Part shown: piece after piece, positions 41,148 to 49,697 of the stretch
How the letters are laid out: each line of letters opens with the position of its first letter
Numbering within the stretch: position 1 is the stretch's first letter
Assembly (NCBI RefSeq): GCF_013127955.1
Contig: NZ_CP053435.1
Span: forward strand, 4,712,001-4,776,000
Source of the DNA: Spirosoma taeanense
GTDB lineage: Bacteria > Bacteroidota > Bacteroidia > Cytophagales > Spirosomataceae
DNA: 64,000 nucleotides
Direction: 5' to 3'
Notes under the pieces: generated by a model
Seen by the model: the letters and a program-made list of their open reading frames with translations, nothing else
Told to the model about the DNA's origin: nothing
Database searches by the model: none
Made by a program: the position numbers and the translations under genes

Positions 41148-44114
41148 TTACTTGAGTGCGTCGAACAGGATCTCCGCCGGGTGCTGCGCTTTCCGGCCGG
41201 TACCGTCCTTGATCTGGTGACGACAGGACGTTCCGGCTGCCGAAATGATAACGGATTCGGTTGTGTTCCGCACCGCCGGAAATAACACCAGCTCGCCAAT
41301 CTGCATCGACAGATCGTAATGCTCGGCCTCGTAACCGAATGAACCGGCCATGCCGCAGCAACCGGATGGAATCAGCTGCACCGAATAATTTTTAGGTAAC
41401 GACAGCACTTTCTTGACCGGCACCATGCTCGACAGGGCTTTCTGGTGGCAATGGCCGTGTACTTTTACCTGACGCGCTTCGGTCGTGAACAGGCTCCGGT
41501 CAATCCGTCCGGCATCAGCTTCGCTAGCCAGCCATTCTTCAAATAGAAAGGTATTTCTGGCGATACGCTGCGCGTCGGCTTTCAGCTCGGTCGGGACCAG
41601 ATCGGGGTACTCGTCGCGGAACGTCAGGATAGCCGATGGCTCCAGACCAATCAGGGGCGTTTCGTCGGTAACGAGGTCTTTGAGCAGGGTTACGTTCCGA
41701 ATGGCAATCTTCCGGGCATCTTCGACCAGACCTTTCGACAGATACGTCCGGCCACTCTCGACATGCTCCGGAATACGGACGCTGTAGCCTAATCGCTCCA
41801 GCAACTGAATGGCTTTCTGGCCAACTTCCACGTCGTTGTAGTTGGTAAACTCGTCGCAGAACAGCAGAGGGCCTGGAGCCGATGGCCTGGGTACAACCTT
41901 ATTCGCGCCCTGCCCCCGGCCCTTCGCCCAGTGCCGCAGGGTTGTGCGGGCCAGCTCGGGCATGGTCCGCTCGGGATGAAAACCAACGGCGCGGTTCGCC
42001 ATGCGCCGGATCGCAGGGGTATTGTACATGGCGTTGTAGGCCCAGGGTGCCAGACTCGCCAGCGACATCAGGCGGGTAAAGTTTCCAACCAGCCGGGACC
42101 GGATCGGAACGCCCCGTTCGGCATATTGCTGCTGGATGAACTCGGCCTTCATACGGGTCATATCGACACTGCTGGGGCATTCCGCCTTGCAGCCTTTGCA
42201 GGACAGGCACAGGTCCAGTACCTCGTTGACGGCTTCGTAGTCGCGGTAGGCAGGTTTTTCCTGGTTCGTATAAAAGTGCCGCAGGATGTTGGCCCGCGCC
42301 CGGGTCGTATCGCGTTCGCGCCGGGTGGCCATATAGCTGGGGCACATTGTTCCACCCGAAATTTCGGTTTTCCGGCAGTCGCCCGAACCCGAGCACTTTT
42401 CGGCCAGTTCGAGCAAGCCGCCATCCCGCGAAAAATCAAAAATGGTTTTGGGTTGCGGCACGACTACGTCGGCTTCCGAACGTAACGACTCGTTCATGGG
42501 GGGCGTATCGACCACCTTGCCGGGATTGAACGTATTGTGCGGGTCCCAGAGCGTTTTGACGACTTTGCAGAGCAGATAATTTTCGGGGCCGAGCATGAAC
42601 GCGATGCACTCGCCCCGCAGCCGCCCGTCGCCGTGTTCGCCCGACAGCGAGCCGCCGTATTTTTTCACCAGTTGGGCCGTATCCATCAGCAAGGCCCGGA
42701 ACTTGGCCCGTCCTTCGGAAGACTTCAGGTTGATGAGCGGTAGCGCGTGGATTTCACCGGCTCCGGCATGGGCCGAATATTCCAGTTTCAGGCCGTGCTG
42801 CTCCCAGGCCATGCGGTCCAGCTCGTCAATGTAGTCGGGCAGGTCGTTTACATCAACGGCCGTATCCTCAACCACATTGGCCGGTTTATCGTCGCCGGGA
42901 ATATTGTACATGATACTCAGGCCCGCCTTACGTAACGCCCAGGGTTTTTTCGTGTCTTCGTCGAACAGAACCGGGTAGGCGTAACCTAACTCTTTTTCCC
43001 GCAGGGCATGAACAAACGCGTCGGCCCGCTGCGCAACGCCTTCCGCTGTTTCATCAAAAAACTCAACCATCAGGATTGCCTTCGGGTCGCCTTCAACAAA
43101 ATAGCGGTTCTTGGCCTGCTCAATGTTAGTTTTGGTGAGTTGCAGGATGTAATCGTCCACCAGTTCGGAAGCCGAGCAGCCGTGCGCCAGCGCCACCAGA
43201 TTCGCTTCCAGCGACTGCCGGATGGTATTGAAATGAGCGCAGACCAGGGCCGTTTCTTTCGGCGGCAGCGGCAGCAGATTCAGTTTGGCTTCGGTAATAA
43301 AGCAAAGCGTACCCTCCGAACCGGCAATCAAATGCGCAAAATTGAACGGAGCCTCGGCCTGGAAAAAAGGAAGCAGGGCATCCAGCGCGTAACCCGTATT
43401 CCGGCGCGTTACGGTCGGTTTGGGATAGCCGTCGCGGATATTTTTCTGGACGGCAGTATCCGACAGCCAGTCGCGGAACTGAACGTAAAGCCGCTGTTCG
43501 AGCGGACTGACGACGTTTTCGCCCCGGCATTTGGCCTCGAACTGCAACCGGGTAAGCGGCCCGAACGTTACTTCGGCTCCGTCGCTCAGCACCGCCCGAA
43601 CTTCCAGCAGGTGATCGCGGGTGGTGCCCCAGATAATCGAGTGTAGGCCACAGGAGTTATTGCCGATCATACCGCCGATCATGGCCCGGCTGGCCGTGGA
43701 CGTTTCGGGGCCAAACAGCAGACCGTGCGGCTTGAGGAACGCGTTGAGATCATCGCGGATAACCCCCGGCTGCACGCGCACCCACTGCGCCGGCGCGTTC
43801 ACCTCCAGAATCTGTCCGAAGTACTTGGAAATATCGACGACAATCCCGCTGCCAACGACCTGTCCCGCCAGCGACGTTCCAGCCGCGCGTGGAATCAGCC
43901 CCAGGCTATTGGTCTGCGCAAACCGCAGTAGCCGCTTGATGTCGGCAACGGATTTAGGCAGGGCCACCGCCACCGGCATTTCCTGATATACCGACGCATC
44001 TGTCGCGTAAAGCACCCGCTGGGCAGTATGTTCGGGCGATTCATCGAAATACAGGTCGCCCTCGAACGAAGGCTGTAACGTAGGAAAGGGCGGTTTGGGC
44101 GTCAGGCGAAACAT
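41148..44114 (-). CDS. FAD-linked oxidase with Fe-S and CCG domains, DLD/YdiJ-like
   Basis: The 988-residue protein fuses four parts. First is an FAD-binding type 4 domain (PRAAGTSLAGQ, about 75-85; GMIGNNSCG), then an FAD-oxidase C-terminal domain (about 280-540). Next is an Fe-S region with CSGSGDCRK (about 572) and CLSCKGCKAECP (about 634). Last is a CCG redox domain with SGCCGMAGSFGYE near the C-terminus. This is the layout of YdiJ and D-lactate or D-2-hydroxyacid dehydrogenases that pass electrons to the quinone pool or a partner. The substrate is probably a D-2-hydroxyacid. It stands alone on the minus strand. Confidence 0.9.
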   Translation of the reverse strand: MFRLTPKPPFPTLQPSFEGDLYFDESPEHTAQRVLYATDASVYQEMPVAVALPKSVADIKRLLRFAQTNSLGLIPRAAGTSLAGQVVGSGIVVDISKYFGQILEVNAPAQWVRVQPGVIRDDLNAFLKPHGLLFGPETSTASRAMIGGMIGNNSCGLHSIIWGTTRDHLLEVRAVLSDGAEVTFGPLTRLQFEAKCRGENVVSPLEQRLYVQFRDWLSDTAVQKNIRDGYPKPTVTRRNTGYALDALLPFFQAEAPFNFAHLIAGSEGTLCFITEAKLNLLPLPPKETALVCAHFNTIRQSLEANLVALAHGCSASELVDDYILQLTKTNIEQAKNRYFVEGDPKAILMVEFFDETAEGVAQRADAFVHALREKELGYAYPVLFDEDTKKPWALRKAGLSIMYNIPGDDKPANVVEDTAVDVNDLPDYIDELDRMAWEQHGLKLEYSAHAGAGEIHALPLINLKSSEGRAKFRALLMDTAQLVKKYGGSLSGEHGDGRLRGECIAFMLGPENYLLCKVVKTLWDPHNTFNPGKVVDTPPMNESLRSEADVVVPQPKTIFDFSRDGGLLELAEKCSGSGDCRKTEISGGTMCPSYMATRRERDTTRARANILRHFYTNQEKPAYRDYEAVNEVLDLCLSCKGCKAECPSSVDMTRMKAEFIQQQYAERGVPIRSRLVGNFTRLMSLASLAPWAYNAMYNTPAIRRMANRAVGFHPERTMPELARTTLRHWAKGRGQGANKVVPRPSAPGPLLFCDEFTNYNDVEVGQKAIQLLERLGYSVRIPEHVESGRTYLSKGLVEDARKIAIRNVTLLKDLVTDETPLIGLEPSAILTFRDEYPDLVPTELKADAQRIARNTFLFEEWLASEADAGRIDRSLFTTEARQVKVHGHCHQKALSSMVPVKKVLSLPKNYSVQLIPSGCCGMAGSFGYEAEHYDLSMQIGELVLFPAVRNTTESVIISAAGTSCRHQIKDGTGRKAQHPAEILFDALK

Positions 44115-44468
44115 AGACGGGGGTTCTGGCTTTTCGGGAAAGACCGGAACGATTAATCTTGCTTAATTCTCCGGCTCGGTACGGATTACGTTGGTTTACG
44201 AAGCGGGTGCCAGCCGGAAACAGAAAAGCAATAACCATACGGATTATTGTTTCATAAAGGTACGAAAAAGGAAAACGTCCGACGCAACTCCGGTCCGGAT
44301 CAAGTGCCTGCCAGCGCTGCCCATCCACGAAACTACCGATACATGTCAGCAGGGATTAACCCGCATAAGCCGAAGCAGGAGGTAGCTCCTACCTGTAAAC
44401 ATAAAATGGAGTGCAGGCACTGGACGACCTGCCCGGTACCTGCACCCCATTCGTGATGGCTCTATCTC
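44115..44468. other. 354-bp intergenic region
   Basis: This lies between the start of the FAD/Fe-S oxidoreductase gene and the stop of the DUF4097 gene. Apart from the terminator hairpin at 44402-44450, I see no gene or RNA. No exact TAnnTTTG box for the oxidoreductase is visible. Confidence 0.5.
44402..44450 (-). terminator. Intrinsic terminator after the DUF4097 gene
   Basis: A 12-bp stem (44406-44417 with 44439-44450, one G-U pair) is followed by TTTTA on the minus strand, 18 bases past the stop at 44469. Confidence 0.75.
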
Positions 44469-45518
44469 TTATTGATTCAGATAGACGCTGCCGTTGCTGG
44501 CTGAGATATTGACGGCAATACCGCCCCCATTTAGCTTACCCCGAACATGATCTTTTTCGACGGAGCCGCTGAAGTTGGACAACGTACCGACGTCAACCCG
44601 GTTGCCACTCAGGTTCAGGTCCAGGCCTTTATTGAGCGGCATCTTCACCCGGATGCTGCCGACGCTGGTATTCAGCCGGACGTATTCGCCCAGTCTGGCA
44701 ATGCTGACCTCTACGCTGCCCGCGCTGGTACTGGCATCGACGCTGCCCGCTACGTTAGCGAGCCGCACCGATCCGCCCGACGTTCCGGCTTTGATCTCGC
44801 CTTCGATATCGCTACCCCGAACACTGCCTCCGCTGGTCTGCGCATCAATATCGCCTTTCAGGTTGTTCAGCTCGATGCTGCCGCCCGACGTGTGCAGTCG
44901 CATATTGCCCGACGACGCGCTGGCATGAATTGACCCACCCGACGTTTGCAGGTCGATATCTTTCCGGCAGCGGTCGAGGTGTATGCTGCCCCCGGAGGTC
45001 TGGCCGTTGATGTCCCCTTCCACGTCGGTCAGGTGCAGGCTGCCGCCACTGGTGCGGAACCGCTGTTTACCGTTCAGGGCCGACAGATGGATGCTCCCCC
45101 CCGAGGTGCGCAGATCCGTAGTGAGGTTGCGGGGTGTATAAAACTTAAAGCTGATGCTCAATGCATGCTTCCAGTCGTTGGTGTTGCTCCGACGCCTGGC
45201 GGTGGCTACCAGCGTACTTCCCTCCTGCGCAATAGTGATGTCGTAGTCTTTAAGCCGATCTTCCAGTTCGGCTTTATCTAACTTGTCATTTGAGTTATTA
45301 GCCCGAACATACATTTCAATTTTCGCGTTGCGGTCGGTGCCTCCCTCTACGGTCAGACTACCGCCCGACGTTTCGGCCCGAACAGCGGAAATATTGCCGG
45401 AGTAGGTCTTGGTCAAGTAAGGCGTATCGTCATTGCGATGCTGATTTGGGAAGATAAATGAGGTCAGCGATACAACGCCGGCACTCAGTAAGGTCAGGAG
45501 GAACTGATTGCGTTTCAT
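44469..45518 (-). CDS. DUF4097 beta-strand repeat protein, exported
   Basis: The 349-residue protein has a signal-like N-terminus (about 1-24). From about residue 130 a highly regular repeat follows: TSGGS[IVL] recurs about every 18-20 residues (FRTSGGSLHL, GQTSGGSIHL, LQTSGGSIHA, LHTSGGSIEL, AQTSGGSVRG, AGTSGGSVRL) and decays to TSAGSVEV and TSVGSIRV. This is the DUF4097 pattern, expected to form a right-handed beta-helix-like stack in the periplasm. Function is unknown. It has its own terminator and a plausible promoter upstream. Confidence 0.88.
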   Translation of the reverse strand: MKRNQFLLTLLSAGVVSLTSFIFPNQHRNDDTPYLTKTYSGNISAVRAETSGGSLTVEGGTDRNAKIEMYVRANNSNDKLDKAELEDRLKDYDITIAQEGSTLVATARRRSNTNDWKHALSISFKFYTPRNLTTDLRTSGGSIHLSALNGKQRFRTSGGSLHLTDVEGDINGQTSGGSIHLDRCRKDIDLQTSGGSIHASASSGNMRLHTSGGSIELNNLKGDIDAQTSGGSVRGSDIEGEIKAGTSGGSVRLANVAGSVDASTSAGSVEVSIARLGEYVRLNTSVGSIRVKMPLNKGLDLNLSGNRVDVGTLSNFSGSVEKDHVRGKLNGGGIAVNISASNGSVYLNQ

Positions 45519-45625
45519 AGATTTACCTGGTTATGGCGTAAAGATGTCCTTTCGGGTACGAAGGTTGCACCGGGTGGCCTGAACCAGTTATAAATGTTCT
45601 TCCTGGTCAGTATCAAGGGCTACAT

Positions 45626-45633
45626 CAAAACTA
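45626..45633 (-). promoter_or_regulatory. Putative promoter of the DUF4097 gene
   Basis: The minus strand reads TAGTTTTG, a full match to the -7 consensus TAnnTTTG, 107 bases upstream of the DUF4097 ATG. A TTGTTGAC sequence about 16 bases further upstream could serve as the -33 element. Confidence 0.45.
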
Positions 45634-45783
45634 ACAACATATTGATAGTCAACAATAAACATTATTTCGTAACTAGATGAGATCATTACGTCTTCAGCGG
45701 TTCATGGTGCTTCTTCTCTGGCAACTTTTTTAGGCGATACCCCCACCAAGCAGTGCAAACGCCAGCGGTTGCCACTACTATTT

Positions 45784-46875
45784 TTAGCGAACCGTTATCT
45801 CTACGCGCCGGTTTTTGACGCGCTCATGCTCAACCTGGTTATCAGCCACCGGTCGGGTACTGCCGTAACCCCTGGGCTCAATTCGGTCGTCGGCGATACC
45901 GTGACGGATGAGGTAAGCCGCAACCACTTTCGCCCGGTTTTCGGATAGCGCCAGGTTCAGACGCGGATCGCCCACGTTATCAGTATGGCCCGCGACCTCT
46001 ATTCGCCACTGCGGATTCTTATTGAGTGTCTGAACCAGCCTGTCCAGTTCAGCCGTCGATTCGGGCAGCAATACGTAACTGCTTTGCTCAAACTTCACAT
46101 GACGTAACACAAACGTCTCGCCTGGCGGCAATTCGGGCGCAGGTTCCGCTACCTCCCGGCGAACCGGCACATCGGCCACCACAACCGTACTGGCAACGGG
46201 CTGATCCGTCATGACTGGCTTTTTGACGGGCGGTTTGGTCGTTGTGGGTTCAGATACCGATTTTACCAGCGCTACCGGGCGTTTGCGAACCGGTTCAGGC
46301 GACGAAACCGAAGCGACCTTTGGTGCTGGTGCGACAGACCCGGACGGGAGGGTAATGGCCGGAGCTGATTGCCGGAAATAGCGGGCGGTAATCGGCTCAC
46401 CCGGTCCACGAAATCGATCCAGAACACTTACCTCAGCGTCGGGCCGTTGCCAGAACAGGTCAATAACGCCCCCCAGCATGTCGTTGAAGTATTCAATCTT
46501 CAGGTCATAATAGTGCCCCGCCTGCAGTACCACACTGCCGGTGAAGTTTTTAGAGTCGTTCAGCCGCCATACGTCCATCACTTTCTGATTGCCGACCCAT
46601 ATCCGGATGCCGTCATCCACTTTGGCAAAGAACGTATAGCGGCCCGACGCCGGTGCCAGCAGCTTTCCCGTCCAGCGTACGGAATAATACGACTGATCGA
46701 CGCCCGGACCGGGACTATGCGCTTTCCATGTAAAGCTGAGCTGCGGGTCAATACGCGTCAGGACCTTTCGTTCGAAATTGGTCCCGTTGTAATATTCTCC
46801 TTTCAGGCCCGGCTGCGCTCTGGCGGCTGCCATCAGTACAAGCATTGTACAGAGGAAAACGATTCCGGTTTTCAT
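45784..46875 (-). CDS. PA14 domain and OmpA domain protein
   Basis: The 363-residue exported protein has a signal peptide (MKTGIVFLCTMLVLMAAARA). A PA14 carbohydrate-binding-like domain follows at about 22-165 (GLKGEYYNGTNF, FFAKVDDGIRIWVGNQKVMD, WQRPDAEVSVLDRF), then a Pro/Val/Lys-rich linker (about 170-255). The C-terminus is an OmpA peptidoglycan-binding domain (about 260-363) with AGHTDNVGDPRLN and RVKNRRVEITV. It would link the cell wall to a glycan in the periplasm. It lies 66 bases downstream of the permease run and may be its last gene. Confidence 0.88.
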   Translation of the reverse strand: MKTGIVFLCTMLVLMAAARAQPGLKGEYYNGTNFERKVLTRIDPQLSFTWKAHSPGPGVDQSYYSVRWTGKLLAPASGRYTFFAKVDDGIRIWVGNQKVMDVWRLNDSKNFTGSVVLQAGHYYDLKIEYFNDMLGGVIDLFWQRPDAEVSVLDRFRGPGEPITARYFRQSAPAITLPSGSVAPAPKVASVSSPEPVRKRPVALVKSVSEPTTTKPPVKKPVMTDQPVASTVVVADVPVRREVAEPAPELPPGETFVLRHVKFEQSSYVLLPESTAELDRLVQTLNKNPQWRIEVAGHTDNVGDPRLNLALSENRAKVVAAYLIRHGIADDRIEPRGYGSTRPVADNQVEHERVKNRRVEITVR

Positions 46876-46941
46876 AGCCAGATAGGGGTTACAGCTCTGG
46901 TTGGTAAAGACGATGCGGACTCCTTCCGTTTGTTGGCCAAT

Positions 46942-49380
46942 CTACTCTGTTCGCAGACTGTTCACGGGATTTGCCAGAGCGGCTTTTACGCTCCGGAAAC
47001 CGATTGTCAGCAAGGCAATTCCTATCGCCAGCAGGCCCGCCCCGGCAAACATCCACCAGGCCAGGTCAATTTTATAGGCAAATTCCTGTAACCAGCGGTG
47101 CATGGCATACCAGGCCAGGGGCGAGGCAATCAGGATGGCGATCAGAACGAGCCTGAGAAAATCCGTTGAGAGCAGCGCGACAATACTGCCTACCGATGCG
47201 CCCAGCACTTTCCGAACGCCAATCTCTTTGGTCCGCTGCTCGGTGGCATAGGTCGCCAAGCCAAACAGGCCCAGGCAGGCAAGGAAGATAGCCAGCAAGG
47301 AAGCCGTCGTGAAGATTCTGCCGTATTGCTGCTCAGCCTGGTACTGCTGATTGTACTGCTCATCGACGAAGAAAAATTCGAACGGATTACCCGGAAAACT
47401 GGCTTTATAGAGCCGTTCCAGCTCGCTTAGTTTTGCTTGCATCTGGCTGGTAGCCAACTGAACAGTCAGGTTACCGCCATAACTGCGCGGCAGGAAAATA
47501 ACCGGCTCGATCACTTCACGCAGGGATTGGTGATGGTAGTCTTTCACAACACCAACGATCTCGTAAGGCTTCCCCCAGTTGATAATCTGACCAACCGCAG
47601 CCTGCGCGGATGCGAATCCCAACTGGCGGACGGCCCGCTCATTCACCATCACTTTGGCGCTTTTCTCCCAGCCCGCATCACACTGCGCGGGCGTGAAGTT
47701 TGCGCCAGCCGCTAAGGCAATGCTGTACGTTGTCAGAAAGCGGTCGTCAATGATACCCATGGCGTAACCCTTCTTCTCATCATCTGGGCGAGGGTTTTGT
47801 CTGGTGATGCCGCTGGCGGTGAAGTTGTATGAATTGCCCGGTACAATGCCGGTGTTGGAAACGTTCGTGATATAGGGTAACTGATCCAGATCGTGCTGGA
47901 GGGCGGCCGCCCGCTGCCGGAAGGAGTCGTCCTTGCCTACCTCAGGACCTTTAATAACCACGCGCTGCGCCAGACTTAAACCGAGGTTCTGATTTTGCAT
48001 GAACAGCAGTTGGCGGTACAACACGACCGTCCCGATAATCAGTATGACCGATACGGCGAACTGAAACACCACCAGCGTTTGGCGGAGCAGCCCGCCCTGC
48101 GTACTGCGAACCGAGGCATTTTTAAGCGTATGAATTGGCTGAAACGACGATAGCACGAAGGCTGTATAGCCACCCGAGGCAAGTGCCCCGACGACCAGTA
48201 ACCCCAGCCCCAGAAGCCAGAACTGGTTCGTCATCAGGATTGCCAGCGACAATTCTTTCTGAACCAGTTGGTTAAACAGCCCCTGAAACATGCCAACGAG
48301 CAGCAGCGCCAGTCCGAAGCCTGCCGCATTGAGCAGCGTTGATTCACCCAGAAACTGCGAAATCAACTGTCCTTGTCCGGCGCCGACAACCTTGCGAACG
48401 CCGACCTCTTTCGCCCGTTTCAAGGCGCCAGCCGTTGACAAATTAATGTAGTTGAACCACGCAATGGCCAGAATCAGCACGGCGATACCACCGAGCAGAT
48501 ACACAAAGCCCAGGTTACCCGTTGTCCTGTACGGATCGCTCAACGAAGCCGCCAGGTGCATGTTTGTCGCCGGCTGAAGCAGAATCCGATTCTGGTCGTC
48601 AGGGCGCTGTTTCTTCCAGAAAGCGTTAAAATTATCTGTCAGCGACTGGTAACTGGCGTCCGGCGTTAAAGCCAGGAAAGTGGTTACGTATGAGCCATCG
48701 AACGCATCCAGCCGTGCCCAGCTATTGCCGTTGAGGTTAGCCGGATTCGCCAGCGTTTCGAGCGAGAACACCATGTCGAAACGCAGATCGGAGTTGGCGG
48801 GCATATCGGCATACACCGCCGAAACGGTATAGGGCGTCTGCCCGAACTGGTTGTTCAGCGTCAGAATCTGGCCAACCGGTTCGTCATTCCCAAAATATTT
48901 CCGGGCCTGCGTCGCCGAGATAGCGACCGTGTTGGGCTGGTTCAGGGCCGCTGCGGCTCGTCCCCGAAGAACCGGAAAGCTGAAGAGCGTAAAGAAACTC
49001 CCATCGGCATAGGCAATATCGCTTTCACGGAATGATTTTCGCACTGACTTGCCATTACCTGAGCCATACGTAACGATGCCATCCGCAGCCGACTCAGCTA
49101 CGCGGCAAAACGCCCGGACGTCCGAAAACTGCCGACTCCCGAGCGGGGCCAGGGCCGGGGCCATATCCGTCCAGACATCACCGTCTTTGTTCTGCATCAG
49201 CACGCGGTAGAGCGTAGGCAGTTGCGTATGGAACTGGTTATAGCTGCGTTCGAAACTGATGTATTCCAGGATGAGCAGAAAAGCCGCGATGCCGAGGGCC
49301 AGCCCGCCCGTGTTGAGCAGGCTGTATAAAGGTGCCCGCCACAGCTTACGGACGGCAATCTTAACGTAGTTATAGAGCAT
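46942..49380 (-). CDS. ABC permease P1, two FtsX domains
   Basis: This 812-residue MacB/FtsX-type permease begins YNYVKIAVRKLWRAP with a first membrane helix at about 20-40, then a periplasmic MacB_PCD region. FtsX domain 1 contains FNYINLSTAGALKRAKEVGV and RKVVGAGQGQLISQFLGES. A second PCD region and FtsX domain 2 follow (RTKEIGVRKVLGASVGSIV, ending ALANPVNSLRTE). The ATG at 49380 matches the family; a longer open frame upstream would run through the neighbouring 97-residue gene. No ATPase gene is adjacent. It starts 11 bases after the 97-residue gene's stop. Confidence 0.88.
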   Translation of the reverse strand: MLYNYVKIAVRKLWRAPLYSLLNTGGLALGIAAFLLILEYISFERSYNQFHTQLPTLYRVLMQNKDGDVWTDMAPALAPLGSRQFSDVRAFCRVAESAADGIVTYGSGNGKSVRKSFRESDIAYADGSFFTLFSFPVLRGRAAAALNQPNTVAISATQARKYFGNDEPVGQILTLNNQFGQTPYTVSAVYADMPANSDLRFDMVFSLETLANPANLNGNSWARLDAFDGSYVTTFLALTPDASYQSLTDNFNAFWKKQRPDDQNRILLQPATNMHLAASLSDPYRTTGNLGFVYLLGGIAVLILAIAWFNYINLSTAGALKRAKEVGVRKVVGAGQGQLISQFLGESTLLNAAGFGLALLLVGMFQGLFNQLVQKELSLAILMTNQFWLLGLGLLVVGALASGGYTAFVLSSFQPIHTLKNASVRSTQGGLLRQTLVVFQFAVSVILIIGTVVLYRQLLFMQNQNLGLSLAQRVVIKGPEVGKDDSFRQRAAALQHDLDQLPYITNVSNTGIVPGNSYNFTASGITRQNPRPDDEKKGYAMGIIDDRFLTTYSIALAAGANFTPAQCDAGWEKSAKVMVNERAVRQLGFASAQAAVGQIINWGKPYEIVGVVKDYHHQSLREVIEPVIFLPRSYGGNLTVQLATSQMQAKLSELERLYKASFPGNPFEFFFVDEQYNQQYQAEQQYGRIFTTASLLAIFLACLGLFGLATYATEQRTKEIGVRKVLGASVGSIVALLSTDFLRLVLIAILIASPLAWYAMHRWLQEFAYKIDLAWWMFAGAGLLAIGIALLTIGFRSVKAALANPVNSLRTE

Positions 49381-49391
49381 AGCAGTTGTGT

Positions 49392-49685
49392 TTAACTCAT
49401 TGTCATTAGCTGCTTCTGCTTCACTAAATCTTCTTTCTTCACGAACGTAACCGGCACGAACTCGTCGGTGGGCGAGCCGATGTAATAGAGCGTCCAGTCC
49501 CGATCGTACTGAGCCAGGTGCTGACGAATGCAATCGACCCGGTCGAAGGTCGGAACGGTGCAGTCACCCCAGTAAAACAACTCCACCCGGTAATGGAGCG
49601 CCTGTTTCTGCCCGTTGATGGTTACTTCGATTTCGATGTCCTGCTTACCGGGCAGGTTCGGGATGGGAATAGCGATGTAAGACAT
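49392..49685 (-). CDS. Small soluble protein inside the permease run, unknown function
   Basis: The 97-residue protein (PIPNLPGKQDIEIEVTINGQ, then HYRVELFYWGDC and WTLYYIGSPTDEFVPVTFVK) has no signal peptide or transmembrane helix and looks like a small beta-rich fold. It is tightly placed, 12 bases after P2 and 11 bases before P1, which favours cotranscription and a real gene. I do not recognise a family. Confidence 0.7.
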   Translation of the reverse strand: MSYIAIPIPNLPGKQDIEIEVTINGQKQALHYRVELFYWGDCTVPTFDRVDCIRQHLAQYDRDWTLYYIGSPTDEFVPVTFVKKEDLVKQKQLMTMS

Positions 49686-49697
49686 AGGAATACAGGT

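Noticed and set aside
46942..49533. Longer permease P1 reading frame starting at 49533
   Set aside because: The extra 51 residues overlap the 97-residue gene, are not permease-like and precede the conserved family start at 49380.
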